Positions 7,383-17,369 of a DNA stretch of 64,000 bases are shown here, piece after piece. Source of the DNA: JAMZMI01 sp049115715. GTDB lineage: Bacteria > Bacteroidota > Bacteroidia > Cytophagales > Cyclobacteriaceae. The stretch lies in the NCBI GenBank assembly GCA_049115715.1, contig JAGDZQ010000003.1, forward strand, positions 186,001 through 250,000, in the 5' to 3' direction. The translations under genes were made by a program, and so were the position numbers. Positions within the stretch are counted from its first letter, which is position 1. Every line of letters begins with the position of its first letter. The notes under the pieces were generated by a model. That model ran no database searches. It was not told the DNA's origin and saw only the letters and a program-made list of their open reading frames with translations.

Positions 7383-9598
7383 CTAAGCACTTCCAAATCA
7401 CTGTTCAAAATTAGGTGAAAGGCGTCCTGGTCGTCAGCATCAAGGGTGATTTTCTTTTCATAATCTCCTTTCGACCCGAACAGGTTAATACAATCATCGC
7501 TCACTTTGTAGTTGATCGAAGTGAAGAAAGGGGTTGGGTAGTCTATCAGCTTTGTATCATTGATCTCACCTGATCTGGAGATGCTCATCGCAAAGGACTT
7601 GCTGTCTGTGTTCTTTGTCCCTGCTCTTTGAATCCTCCCATCCTTATCTTTCATCTCGCTGTAGTTGCCTGTCAAAATATAGGCTTCATCTGTCTCAACC
7701 AGGCCGACAATGTCTCCCTTATAGCCTTTCCTTTTTTGCCACAGCATATCTCCCAGTATATTATATGAAGCTATAATAAGTTCTGATTCTTTGAATATCG
7801 TTTCTGAAAATTCATCTCCTTTATAGGTTATAATCAACGAATTATCCTTTGAGCTATAATTCATTGCTCTGGGATACTGACTCAGAAGTAAGTGTCGACT
7901 CAGGGTAATATTTCCTGTTTCGTCTACAATCATTAAGTGATTGATTCTATTCAAACCAGTAGAATCCGAACCATTCAATACAAAAGCAATACCTCCAGGA
8001 ACAAACTCAATGACTGCTACTCGAGTGTCAGAATCAAACCCACCAGAGCTGTCTTGTATCAGCAAATAGTCATTGTACCAGGCAACTTCATTCTCTGCTG
8101 TGATTCCACAAACGTAGGCCTGAGTTTTTCCTTCTTTCTCATTTTTATAAATACCGGCTAACACAGATGATCCGTCAAACGTATTGAGGAGATTGGTTGT
8201 GATCAATTCATTAGTTAAAAACTCATTTTCAATCGGTTGTTGAACCTGCATGGGAATATTGAATTTCTTATAAGCCACCTGGCTCAGTACAGTGTCGGGG
8301 CTAAGTTTTTCATAAATGTATGTTCGTATTTTATCAACCGATTCCTGAACGCTTCCTGCATTTTCTTTCATCTTCCGACCGGCGAATTCATTAATTCCAC
8401 TCACCCCACTATAGTGAGTATCGATAAATGATGTGTACTTCTCATAAGAGAGATCAGTATTTCTTCGTGTTACATCTGCTAACGTGCTATCTGCTAATCT
8501 GACCTTATTAATCAATTGGCCATATAGATATAATTTCCTTTCTACATCCACAGTAGCACTTGTATCAATGCTCTCACTTTGGAGCTTGTGATAAATCAGG
8601 TCATGTTCGCGTTGCTTATACAGAAAGAGAGGTTCTACTACCGAATTAAGGTCGTACTTCCTAAGGTTGAATAAAACCTCTTTTGAGACTTTGAGGGGTT
8701 CAAAATTGTCACGAACGTAATCGGGAATTGCATCTTTGATCTTGGTATCAATGCGAATATTTTCAGCCGAAAGGCTCGTTCTCAACGCACCAATTTCATC
8801 ATTAATCTTAAGTCTTGTATCATCAACCCACTTGGCATAGTTCCACACTTGAATTTCCTGATTTAAGAAATTGATCTCCGATTCAGGACCATCAAGTCTG
8901 TATGTATTGATCTCATCAACTATGAGGTTTTGCTTATATCCAATATCAAAACTATCGGAGGCTGCCACATATTTTTCAAAATGATCGACTGCAGTCAGGT
9001 ATTCCGACTTTAATTGCTCAAACTCCGCGTCCACCTCTTCATTGTAAAGCAAGTAGAGGTCTTTGAAAGTTGGATATTCTCCCAATATCCGAGCATAAAT
9101 TTTGTGTGCCTGATCATAGTTACTGAAGCTCTGAGTAAACTGTTGGTATATTTCGGGGGCATATTTTACAAACTCATTGATCTCAACTTTTGTCCTTGTG
9201 ATTTTACTTATCACCGAATCATATGGAACATAGAACTTGCCTTTAGAGTCGTATATACCAAAATTATAATAGGCGTCTTTATTCTTTTTCACATCCTTTT
9301 CAGTGATGTATTGTTCCGTTCGCTCAAATGCAACCAACGCCAGTTTTGCATTCCCTATTTTATAAGCATAGTCCTTAAGCGGGTCACCTTGTTGATAACG
9401 CTTCTCATATACCAATGCCATCTGAAGGAAAATGCTTGGATTAGTGGGCTCTTTAGCAAGCCATAATCCCAACTCAGCGATCTCTCCTCCAGGAGACAGT
9501 GTAAGGATTCTATGTAGATCATCCTCATACTTTACTCTCTGACCAAAAACCTGAATAGAGGCCAGCACAATAAATAATGTTATTACAAACTTGCTCAT
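7367..9598 (-). CDS. Large uncharacterised exported protein, third gene of CHAT/OmpA operon
   Basis: 743 aa from the ATG at 9598, which starts directly with a signal peptide (MSKFVITLFIVLASIQVFGQ); an ATG at 9610 would add four residues. The N-terminal half (about 20-450) is helical and charged, opening with TPR-like text (LGLWLAKEPTNPSIFLQMALVYEKRY) and long coiled stretches. The C-terminal half (about 475-743) has repeated strands such as SELIIASYNILGDMLWQKRKGYKG and SFAMSISRSGEINDTKLIDY that look like a beta-propeller. No named family was recognised. The gene follows the PD40/OmpA gene with only 13 bases between stop and start, so it is almost certainly co-transcribed with the OmpA and CHAT genes and probably works with them in the periplasm or outer membrane. 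Confidence 0.8.
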   Translation of the reverse strand: MSKFVITLFIVLASIQVFGQRVKYEDDLHRILTLSPGGEIAELGLWLAKEPTNPSIFLQMALVYEKRYQQGDPLKDYAYKIGNAKLALVAFERTEQYITEKDVKKNKDAYYNFGIYDSKGKFYVPYDSVISKITRTKVEINEFVKYAPEIYQQFTQSFSNYDQAHKIYARILGEYPTFKDLYLLYNEEVDAEFEQLKSEYLTAVDHFEKYVAASDSFDIGYKQNLIVDEINTYRLDGPESEINFLNQEIQVWNYAKWVDDTRLKINDEIGALRTSLSAENIRIDTKIKDAIPDYVRDNFEPLKVSKEVLFNLRKYDLNSVVEPLFLYKQREHDLIYHKLQSESIDTSATVDVERKLYLYGQLINKVRLADSTLADVTRRNTDLSYEKYTSFIDTHYSGVSGINEFAGRKMKENAGSVQESVDKIRTYIYEKLSPDTVLSQVAYKKFNIPMQVQQPIENEFLTNELITTNLLNTFDGSSVLAGIYKNEKEGKTQAYVCGITAENEVAWYNDYLLIQDSSGGFDSDTRVAVIEFVPGGIAFVLNGSDSTGLNRINHLMIVDETGNITLSRHLLLSQYPRAMNYSSKDNSLIITYKGDEFSETIFKESELIIASYNILGDMLWQKRKGYKGDIVGLVETDEAYILTGNYSEMKDKDGRIQRAGTKNTDSKSFAMSISRSGEINDTKLIDYPTPFFTSINYKVSDDCINLFGSKGDYEKKITLDADDQDAFHLILNSDLEVLSNSLK

Positions 9599-9611
9599 GG
9601 CAATACCCAAA

Positions 9612-11741
9612 TTATATATCCAATATTTTCAAAACAACCCTTCTATTTTTGGCCCTGTTCTCTTCCGTGTCATTGGGGAAAATGGCCTGATCCTCCCCAT
9701 AGCCCTTGGCTGTATATCGATCATCTGGAATCTTACTTTCCTTGAGATACCTCGCCACGCTAGCAGCTCTTCTATCAGAAAGCGCCTTATTGTAAGCCGT
9801 TGATCCGACATCATCAGTATAGGCAGCTACCTCTACTTTCAATGCATCGTTTTGTTTCATCAGCCCTACCACACGCTCAAGCTCGGCGTAAGAAATTTCA
9901 TTCAGCTGGTCTGAATTCGACTCAAAGAGGATATCCTTCAGCGTAAGGTTAGTCCCTACCAGAAGAGGCTGAAGTTTCATGTCAATAGCTGGAGAAATAG
10001 TAGCTCCGGGCCCAGCGGCAGTAATAACAACAACCCCCTCATTATCTCCGAAAGCTGCTTCCTCACCTTCCGGCACAATGTCAATCACAGCGCTATTAAA
10101 AGCGTACCCTCTATCACTTGTTGCTTCTATCTCATAGCGGTCTCCGACCCGCAAAGCCACTGTTTCATTTCCATTTACTTCAATGACTTCATCGCGATTG
10201 CGATTTCTAATTCTTACGCGTGAACGAACCTTGGCATTGTTGACCAGGTCCGCTACATTTAACTGAACCTCTCGCTTATGCGGAACCATATCTATATCTC
10301 GGATAAAATCTGGATAGATCACCAACCCAGACACATCAAGCAAGAAAAGCTTACTGTCAAAGTTTTTCATATCCACGATCACTTCATACTTTTTACCAAT
10401 GGGAAGATCCAGCGTGATTCTTCCAGAAACATTATTCTCAACGTCTATCACAAATTCGCTTGCTCCTGATTCTTTCACCTTTATATTAGCGAGCACAGGC
10501 TCAAAAAGATCACTGTCATAAATATTAAGATTAAGCTTTGCGCTTTTGAAAAGCTCAATGTTCTGTTCAATTTCCTTGTACTCATGCACGTCGCTCAAAT
10601 CATAGAAAAGGGATTTGGATGTGTGACCTGGAGACTTGACCTCAATATTGTAATTGCTACCAACTGCAAGCACCACGGTGTAGCGCCCATCACTCGGATT
10701 GTTTGTGATCTTCATGATCTCTGCGGAAGTAAAAGCATCCGAAACCGTAATTTCAGCTCCTACTCCTTCATCCGTCTCTCCATTATGAATGTATCCTTGA
10801 ATGATCACATTTTTGAACTGGCGATACTTATGAGGGATTTCGACAGAGTAGATATCCTCAGAATTATAAACATAGTACAGGAGATCGCCCTGCGCTGAAA
10901 TACTTGAAAATTGATCGGCCCGCTCTGAATTAATGTAGTCCAGCGCCAGCGGAGTGGTCCAGTCGCCAACGTCATTGAGCCGGGATTGATAGAGATCAAA
11001 ATTCCCCTTTCCCCCAACTCTATTCGATGCAAAGATCAAAGTCCTGTTATCCGCCATAATTCGTGGTGCTTTTTCACAATCCAAATTAACAGGGTAAGGC
11101 AAAAGCTCCGGGGCACCCCAGCTTCCATTGGATTTCTTCTTCGATACCAAAATACTAAAGCAAGCCTTGTTCTCCCATTCTTTGGCAAGATCCTCATCAG
11201 ACGGTCCTTCAAAATTTTGTCTCACGAAATACATCGTCTTTCCATCAGCAGAAATCGACGGAAAGCCTTCATAACCCCTTGAGTTAATCGGTGCACCCAG
11301 ATTCTTAGGATCAGTCCATGTGTCTCCTGTTCGCTCCGAATAATAGATATCTTCGCTACCGAGTCCTTCTCTGAATGAAGCAAAAAAGAAAAGCGTATTC
11401 CCATCAAACGACACGCTCGGCCCCCCGATTAAATCCGTGGAATCTCCATAGTTATTGATTGCATCTATAGGTACTGGAGTCGTCCATTTGCCATTTACCA
11501 GTTTGGAGTCATATAATTTATAGCGCCCATCCCGATTTGACTCGATGATCATCGTACGTCCATCTGCTGAGATTGAAGGAGCATACTCTATAGATGAACT
11601 ATTAAGTTCGGGAATCGGCTTGGCTGTACTCTTGAAGTATCGCAGCGTATCAGAAAACGTTTTGAGTGTATCGGGAATCTGTGCTTTGACGCTTAGGACA
11701 GAACCCAATATTAGTATTGAAATGATAATCTTCTTGTGCAT
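9612..11741 (-). CDS. PD40-repeat OmpA-family outer-membrane/peptidoglycan protein
   Basis: 709 aa with signal peptide (MHKKIIISILILGSVLSVKA). Residues about 50-310 hold WD40-like PD40 repeats (APSISADGRTMIIESNR, GPSVSFDGNTLFFFASF, FPSISADGKTMYFVRQ, APRIMADNRTLIFASNR). Residues about 320-590 contain several carboxypeptidase-regulatory-like Ig strands. The C-terminal ~110 residues are an OmpA domain (ILFESNSDQLNEISYAELER, VEVAAYTDDVGS, LSDRRAASVARYL, ENRAKNRRVVLKI) with the Asp and Arg positions used to hold peptidoglycan diaminopimelate. The layout resembles T9SS PorE without its TPR region, but the genes here are different. It sits 6 bases after the CHAT gene and just before the 743-aa gene. 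It likely anchors the complex to the cell wall. Confidence 0.9.
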   Translation of the reverse strand: MHKKIIISILILGSVLSVKAQIPDTLKTFSDTLRYFKSTAKPIPELNSSSIEYAPSISADGRTMIIESNRDGRYKLYDSKLVNGKWTTPVPIDAINNYGDSTDLIGGPSVSFDGNTLFFFASFREGLGSEDIYYSERTGDTWTDPKNLGAPINSRGYEGFPSISADGKTMYFVRQNFEGPSDEDLAKEWENKACFSILVSKKKSNGSWGAPELLPYPVNLDCEKAPRIMADNRTLIFASNRVGGKGNFDLYQSRLNDVGDWTTPLALDYINSERADQFSSISAQGDLLYYVYNSEDIYSVEIPHKYRQFKNVIIQGYIHNGETDEGVGAEITVSDAFTSAEIMKITNNPSDGRYTVVLAVGSNYNIEVKSPGHTSKSLFYDLSDVHEYKEIEQNIELFKSAKLNLNIYDSDLFEPVLANIKVKESGASEFVIDVENNVSGRITLDLPIGKKYEVIVDMKNFDSKLFLLDVSGLVIYPDFIRDIDMVPHKREVQLNVADLVNNAKVRSRVRIRNRNRDEVIEVNGNETVALRVGDRYEIEATSDRGYAFNSAVIDIVPEGEEAAFGDNEGVVVITAAGPGATISPAIDMKLQPLLVGTNLTLKDILFESNSDQLNEISYAELERVVGLMKQNDALKVEVAAYTDDVGSTAYNKALSDRRAASVARYLKESKIPDDRYTAKGYGEDQAIFPNDTEENRAKNRRVVLKILDI

Positions 11742-11747
11742 GGTTGG

Positions 11748-14700
11748 TTAGTTGCCCAATATTACAAATGCTCCCCAGTAATATGGTTCTTTAAAATTAG
11801 CACGAACTTCTTGAATAGCATTATTAAAGGCCTCCAGCTTTGGCTGACCGGAAAACCAATTTTTGTAAAAACTGGTCATAAGTAGCTGTGTGGTGGCGTC
11901 ATTTACTTTCCAAAGACTCATCACCAAATTGCTTGCCCCGGCCACTACGAAAGATCGCTGTAGCCCGTACACGCCCTCTCCATTCTTCACTTCGCCAAGT
12001 CCCGTTTCACATGCTGACATAATGACTATATCAGTGTTATCCAGATTGAGGTTCATTGCTTCGTAGGCTGTCAAAATTCCATCCTCCTCACCAGCGATAC
12101 TTTCTTTTCGTATCGTATTCTCTGCTCCCGCCAAAAGAAGTCCAGACCTCAAGAGGGGATTAAATTTTGTACTTCGACTATCAAGCCCTGCATCTTCCTT
12201 TGATTGCTTAAGATCCGAAAGGAAAAACCCATGAGTCGCAATATGCAAAATCTTTGGGCTCTGAATCTTTTTGATTTCTTCCTCGGAAGCGCCTGCAGAT
12301 ATAAACTTGTTATAACCCCATGAATGAGCTTTCAAAATAGTCTCGATATTATTAATCTCCTCCAGTGTGCCCGGCAGCTCAGCAATATCACTTCCAAAAC
12401 TATATCTGGAAGCATCATCTGTCACCATAGATGGTGATTTTGCCACATCTGCAGCGGTCAAATTATACTTTGGAAATCCAAAAAGGAGCGCTTGGTTGTC
12501 AGGATTAGGTTCGGACTGTGCATCTACTAACTCTCTGGTATTACTCAGTAATCGAATGCTGTACTTATCCAAAACATAATCACTCTTAGTCCCATCATAG
12601 AGTGTAGAGATATTGACTTTGTTGTAAACACCATCAGCAGAAAGGAAAAGTTCCTTTGTAGATTCAGCTATTGCCTGATCTATTCCCTCCCAAAAAAGCG
12701 GGAATGACTTGGTGTCTTTGACCTTATAAACAATTGAGTTTTTATAAACCTTGAAGCCTCGGTTTTCCATCATAACACCATTAGCATTCACAACCATACT
12801 AGGAGTAGAACCTGCTTTCGAATCCAAAATCAAGGAGACATAAAGCACAGAATCCATTTTTACTTTCTTCTTTACTCGGATGATTTCTATTGCAGCTGCG
12901 CCCGGCTTTAATTTAGATTGTACTTGTTCCCATGTAATGTGTTGCTTCTCAAATTCTGCCGCAAACTCTGAGCTCTTTTGCGAAAGTGCTTTTTCCCTAT
13001 CATTGGCGTCTGTTTCTAAAACCTGAATATCAATTCCGGCTTTTTCTGCGTCCTCCCTGGACATGGCATACGCCTTAACAATGTTTTCTTTCAAAGCAAT
13101 CCATTCATTGAAGAGATCGATCAGCTCTTGATTGCCACTTCCGTTGATCCTGTTTCTTACTTTATTGGAAGCATTAAGCAATAATGCTTTTGTGGAGAGC
13201 TGCAAGTTGTAGAGACTGCCGACCATCTCTTCTTGCTCCTCCTTTGTTCCCTTATTTAACAAAACAAACTCAACTCCAAAATCAAGGTAAGCTTCAACCA
13301 CGGGTCTTATTTTTCCATAAAATGCGCTCTTTTCGCTTTCACTTAAAGCGGGGAAGTATTCTTGAATTTCTTCCAGATATCGCTCAATTACTTCTCGGTA
13401 AGGAACCAGTGCTTCTTCAAAATCACCTGTTTTATGAAGAATATGAGCCAACCCGTATAGAGAGAGAACATAGTCAGGATGCGTCTCACCTAGTACACTT
13501 TTTCGGATATTCACTACGTCCACAAAGGACTGCTTAGCCAAATCATATTTTTCAAGCTCCTGCTGAAGAACAGCAAGATTGTAAAGCGTAGAGGCATAAG
13601 ATGGATGATTCGCTCCGAATACTTTTTCATCTATTTCTAATGCTCTCTGATACAGTTCCTCAGCCTTTTCGTGCTCCTCATTTTCTTCGTAAATAGTCGC
13701 AAGGTTGTGCAGCGTTTTTGAATAGAGAGGGTGCTCTGTTCCAAGGATTTGCTCATCAATTTTCAAAACTTCTTCGAGTAGTTTTTTAGCCTCTTCTGTG
13801 TTCTCCTCCATTTTATAAATGGTCGCAAGGTTTTCCGTTGCGGTGGCATAATCAATATTCAACTTCCCGAAATTGCTTTCGTAAATACCTAATGCCTCCT
13901 TGAAGAGTGGTTTGGCAGAAGCAGTATTCCCCATTTTTTGATAGAGAAGTGCGAGGTTATCCAAGGAAGAAGCATAAAACACATGCTTGGTTCCAACCGC
14001 AATGGAAAAAATATCTCGAGCCTTTCTGAAGTATCCCTCAGAAGCCGTGTAATCCGCCATCTCCTTTTTAATGATCCCAAGATTTAAATAGGTGTAAGCC
14101 AATGATGGGTCATCAGATAGTAAAGTGGCTTCTTTTGTAGTTTTGATCTCCTCTAATATTTGATTGGCGGAAGTGAATCTTGCCGTCTGCTGATACAGCA
14201 GTGCCAAATTTTCATAGGTAGCCAGGTAATCAGGGTTTTCTAAACCGTACACCTGTTTCTTGATATGCATGGCTCGCTTCAAGTAATACTCCGCTGTATA
14301 GTAACTACCCTTTAGTTGTAGCAGCGACGAGTAATTGGCGAGCACCTTGGCGCTTTCCGGATGTGCTCCTCCATACGCTTCGCTAAATGCTGGTATAATT
14401 TCCTGATAAAGCGTTTCCGCAAGTTCATAATCTCCGAGCTGAGCGACAATGCTCGCCAGAGAGTTCTTCACAAAAGCCGTTTGAATCGCTTCTCCTCCAA
14501 ACCGAATCTTACAATTGGCAAGAGATTTTTCTGCCAGCTCTCTAGCCTCCTCAAATTTTCCTTCGCGAGCTAAAATCTTGGCATTGAGATTGAAAAGCGA
14601 ATACTCCTTTGATTTGTAGTTACCTGACTCCATCAAAGAAGTAGCTTCTTTCACTTGGGATTTTGCTAACGCAAAATTTCCGTTTGCCAGATTAATGCCG

Positions 14701-15782
14701 CCCAAACTTTCAAGAACATTAACGTAAGTCAAACCCTTGCTCAGATTATAATCTGAATAGATCTGCAGTGCTTCGAGTAAGCTTGACTCTGCTTTTTCCG
14801 TTTCGCCATTTCGAATCAAAAGATTGGCCGATCCTGCAAGTGCAGTTACGTACGAAACAGGGTCATTTTCTTTCTCTTCTTTTCTTTGAGCCAGTAGCTC
14901 ATCCATCCGTGTTCTTGCTTCATCGAAGGAACCGGTCTTCTGTAGCTCAAGGGTCAGATTATTGAGAGCAATGGCATATTCGGGAGAACCTTGCTCGCTC
15001 ATCTGCTCAAAATTCTGAACAGATAGTTTATACTTCTCTACACTCTGAACAAACTTCCCGGTGTAATCGAGCATATCTCCTACTTTGATCAAAATACTTC
15101 CATATTCAAAATTGGGAGTCTCATAATTGTAGTAGTCTTCCATTACGATGAAATACTGAAGAGCCTCTTCATAAAACCCATCGACAGCAAGCATAGAAGC
15201 GTAGTTGTAGACGATGTTGTAGTAATCATCCCCCACTTCCTCAAAAGCATCCAAAGCGGCTATTGAGTTTTGAAACAGTGATTTGGCTTCATCATCTTTT
15301 TCCAGATTGAAAAGAGCAATAGCAAGATTGCCTTCGGCGATCGCTACTTCATATGAATCGAGTGCATAAAAGGATTTGATCAAACCTAGAGCCGTGCTCA
15401 AAAGTGGCATTGCAGCTCCATATTCGCCTCTCCCAAGCCTTATAAGTGCGAGGTTTTGGATCGCATTGGTATAGTTTAAATCATCCGTAAGCTCAATCTT
15501 TTGAAGCAATCCTACCTCTTGCATTGCATAGTCCAAGCCCTGATCCAGTTCATCCAAATCATAATAAACCACAGAGAGCTGTCTTAGGATTGCACTAAGA
15601 TTCTTGTCCTCTTCCGCTACCGTCTGCCTGTAAGATTCCAAAGCAGCCAAAGCCTCATCTCTGGCCTTCTCCGATTCAAAATTCTCGTAGTAGTCTACAG
15701 AGTTTTGGTAGGCGACAACCCAATCTTGGGCAAATGCAGTGGAAACAAAAAAGAAAATAATGCAGGCTAAAAAGTGTTTCAA
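11748..15782 (-). CDS. TPR-CHAT cysteine protease, exported
   Basis: 1344 aa. N-terminal signal peptide (MKHFLACIIFFFVSTAFAQ). Residues about 60-830 are a long array of 42-residue-type tetratricopeptide repeats (for example YASTLYNLAVLQQELEKYDLA, YSKTLHNLATIYEENEEHEKA). A helical linker follows to about 1000. The C-terminal CHAT domain carries the catalytic His1184 in ILHIATHGFF and Cys1258 in IVIMSACETGLGE, then the conserved GLQRSFVVAGASNLVMSLWKV and a terminal YYWGAFVILG. CHAT domains are caspase-like (separase/caspase clan) peptidases, with TPRs usually sensing or holding a partner. The signal peptide puts this one outside the cytoplasm. It is the first gene of a three-gene operon with the OmpA protein (gap 6 bases). 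Substrate unknown. Confidence 0.92.
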   Translation of the reverse strand: MKHFLACIIFFFVSTAFAQDWVVAYQNSVDYYENFESEKARDEALAALESYRQTVAEEDKNLSAILRQLSVVYYDLDELDQGLDYAMQEVGLLQKIELTDDLNYTNAIQNLALIRLGRGEYGAAMPLLSTALGLIKSFYALDSYEVAIAEGNLAIALFNLEKDDEAKSLFQNSIAALDAFEEVGDDYYNIVYNYASMLAVDGFYEEALQYFIVMEDYYNYETPNFEYGSILIKVGDMLDYTGKFVQSVEKYKLSVQNFEQMSEQGSPEYAIALNNLTLELQKTGSFDEARTRMDELLAQRKEEKENDPVSYVTALAGSANLLIRNGETEKAESSLLEALQIYSDYNLSKGLTYVNVLESLGGINLANGNFALAKSQVKEATSLMESGNYKSKEYSLFNLNAKILAREGKFEEARELAEKSLANCKIRFGGEAIQTAFVKNSLASIVAQLGDYELAETLYQEIIPAFSEAYGGAHPESAKVLANYSSLLQLKGSYYTAEYYLKRAMHIKKQVYGLENPDYLATYENLALLYQQTARFTSANQILEEIKTTKEATLLSDDPSLAYTYLNLGIIKKEMADYTASEGYFRKARDIFSIAVGTKHVFYASSLDNLALLYQKMGNTASAKPLFKEALGIYESNFGKLNIDYATATENLATIYKMEENTEEAKKLLEEVLKIDEQILGTEHPLYSKTLHNLATIYEENEEHEKAEELYQRALEIDEKVFGANHPSYASTLYNLAVLQQELEKYDLAKQSFVDVVNIRKSVLGETHPDYVLSLYGLAHILHKTGDFEEALVPYREVIERYLEEIQEYFPALSESEKSAFYGKIRPVVEAYLDFGVEFVLLNKGTKEEQEEMVGSLYNLQLSTKALLLNASNKVRNRINGSGNQELIDLFNEWIALKENIVKAYAMSREDAEKAGIDIQVLETDANDREKALSQKSSEFAAEFEKQHITWEQVQSKLKPGAAAIEIIRVKKKVKMDSVLYVSLILDSKAGSTPSMVVNANGVMMENRGFKVYKNSIVYKVKDTKSFPLFWEGIDQAIAESTKELFLSADGVYNKVNISTLYDGTKSDYVLDKYSIRLLSNTRELVDAQSEPNPDNQALLFGFPKYNLTAADVAKSPSMVTDDASRYSFGSDIAELPGTLEEINNIETILKAHSWGYNKFISAGASEEEIKKIQSPKILHIATHGFFLSDLKQSKEDAGLDSRSTKFNPLLRSGLLLAGAENTIRKESIAGEEDGILTAYEAMNLNLDNTDIVIMSACETGLGEVKNGEGVYGLQRSFVVAGASNLVMSLWKVNDATTQLLMTSFYKNWFSGQPKLEAFNNAIQEVRANFKEPYYWGAFVILGN

Positions 15783-15994
15783 ATCCTAGCGGTTAGTAGA
15801 TGAGTTTCTAAGATAGAAAATATCTGTTCGAGTACTGTTTTTGAATTGAAAATTTCGATGAGTTGAATGAAGTCAATGTTAAATATCCACGGAAACACAC
15901 AAACTTGTAGCAGATCACCGTTTTGCTTTATGAATTCACAATTCAAATAGCTAAACCAATCCTTCAGTTAACCTCTCAATTTAAAATCATTGCT

Positions 15995-16141
15995 ATGAAA
16001 AAATCACTAGTCACCATTTCTATAATCCTTTGTGTTTTAAATGGGTATTCACAAAACACATTCCCATCTACAGGCAATGTTGGAATTGGAACCGGTTCTC
16101 TAAGAACTAACGATAAGCTAGTCGATCCGCATAAAGGTTAA
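15995..16141 (+). pseudogene. Truncated N-terminus of a 'GNVGIGT'-type surface protein
   Basis: A 48-codon frame starts with a good signal peptide (MKKSLVTISIILCVLNGYSQ) followed by NTFPSTGNVGIGTGS. This is the standard opening of long Bacteroidota tail-fibre/adhesin-like surface proteins. It stops after only 28 further residues. The protein at 37606-38925 carries the matching kind of C-terminal module with KVGIGTSN. I read this as a deletion remnant; a very short secreted peptide cannot be excluded. It lies alone in the 500-base gap upstream of the CHAT gene, and the rest of that gap shows nothing else. Confidence 0.55.
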
Positions 16142-16279
16142 TAGTTGTTGTTTGAGATCTTTAGGTGATGATCTTGTTTGAATAAGTATAAATTAGTCGC
16201 CAGTCTTTAAGTCTTGAGCTCGACTGACAAAAGGTGTATCTGCTATTTTTTTGGTTGAGATTACACACTCTAAAACTCC

Positions 16280-17359
16280 CTACATCTTAACTCTTAAAAT
16301 ATGGTAGGGCTTCACAGCCTGATCTTCTCCTCCAGTGAATGGTGATGCTTTGTACAATTGGTTGGTGGAGATATATAACCAGCCGTCGGGCCCTACTCGA
16401 ACATTATCCGGCCAATCGATACGCTCATCCTGCACCAGCTGAGAAAGATTACCTTCTGAATCCAGCACATCGATACTGTGCTCTTGCATATTGCTAAGGT
16501 AGTGACGCCCTTTGCTATCAGTAGAAACACCATCACAAAACGGCTTATCCCCTATCACTTTAACTGCCGAAGAGAGGTCTTCATCACTTACTTTGTTTCT
16601 AAAAAGTGCAGCCTCTAAACCGTACCATTTGTTGGCATTCATTGCTCCATAATAAATCGTTTCTCTGTCTACAGAAATGGATATAGGATTCATACCAATG
16701 ATAAAGGGGCCGCCATTGACTCGGATGGAATCACCATTGATCACCATCATCTTCTGCTCTGGCTGCATCGTGATATCCTGAAACTTTCTCCACTCACCGG
16801 TGGCAATCTCTAGTACTACTATACCAGGATCTCCCGAATCTGATAGATAAACCCATTCGTTCTTTTCATCGACAACCAGATCTTGAACACAGCTAGTAGG
16901 AGGAGTAAGTTCCGATGGTAGATCAAAGCGGTAGAGTTCTTCTCCCGTATTGATATCAAAAGCGAAAAGCCTTCCTTTCAACCCTAGCCCAAAGCCAGCA
17001 TCAATGGTCCATAGGCGATCTTTGTGATCGACAAACGTACCAAGCGGCGTATCAAACTTATCCAGTGATCGATGACCCGGATCGGTCTGATAACTGGAAT
17101 CGGGAAAGGGGTGATACTGATTGTTATCCAAAAGCTCAAGCAACTGGATACGCTCCTGCCTCATGCCATGTGTTGTGAGAAATATGCGTCCGTCTTTGGA
17201 AAGTGCAATGTTTCCTGGACAAACATTGAGTTCAGCCACTACTTCCAGCGTTCCTGCTGGAACAGCGTTAACTTCTTTCTCAGCTGACGCTTTTTTTTGC
17301 TTACTCGGCGTGCAAGCGCAAAGGATCAATGCAAACCAAAAAAATTGTTTTTTCAACAT
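16280..17359 (-). CDS. Royal-jelly/SMP-30-like beta-propeller lipoprotein (possible lactonase)
   Basis: 359 aa with lipobox near LILCAC (Cys16). It shows propeller strands of the major royal jelly/yellow family, annotated in bacteria as 'L-dopachrome tautomerase-related': RIFLTTHGMRQERIQLLELL, CVQDLVVDEKNEWVYLSDSG, PFCDGVSTDSKGRHYLSNMQ, WPDNVRVGPDGWLYISTNQL. The related SMP-30/gluconolactonase propellers hydrolyse sugar lactones, and the gene directly upstream (gap 10 bases) encodes a sugar dehydrogenase that would make lactones. A lactonase role is therefore an inference from context, not from catalytic residues. It is the last gene of the TRAP/GH35 operon. Confidence 0.8.
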   Translation of the reverse strand: MLKKQFFWFALILCACTPSKQKKASAEKEVNAVPAGTLEVVAELNVCPGNIALSKDGRIFLTTHGMRQERIQLLELLDNNQYHPFPDSSYQTDPGHRSLDKFDTPLGTFVDHKDRLWTIDAGFGLGLKGRLFAFDINTGEELYRFDLPSELTPPTSCVQDLVVDEKNEWVYLSDSGDPGIVVLEIATGEWRKFQDITMQPEQKMMVINGDSIRVNGGPFIIGMNPISISVDRETIYYGAMNANKWYGLEAALFRNKVSDEDLSSAVKVIGDKPFCDGVSTDSKGRHYLSNMQEHSIDVLDSEGNLSQLVQDERIDWPDNVRVGPDGWLYISTNQLYKASPFTGGEDQAVKPYHILRVKM

Positions 17360-17369
17360 GTTTTAAAAT

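Noticed and set aside
9014..9466. 150-codon plus-strand frame
   Set aside because: Antisense shadow of the 743-aa operon gene; hydrophobic by reverse-codon bias only.
9612..11741. T9SS component PorE
   Set aside because: PD40 plus OmpA is similar, but the N-terminal TPR region is missing and the neighbours are not T9SS genes.
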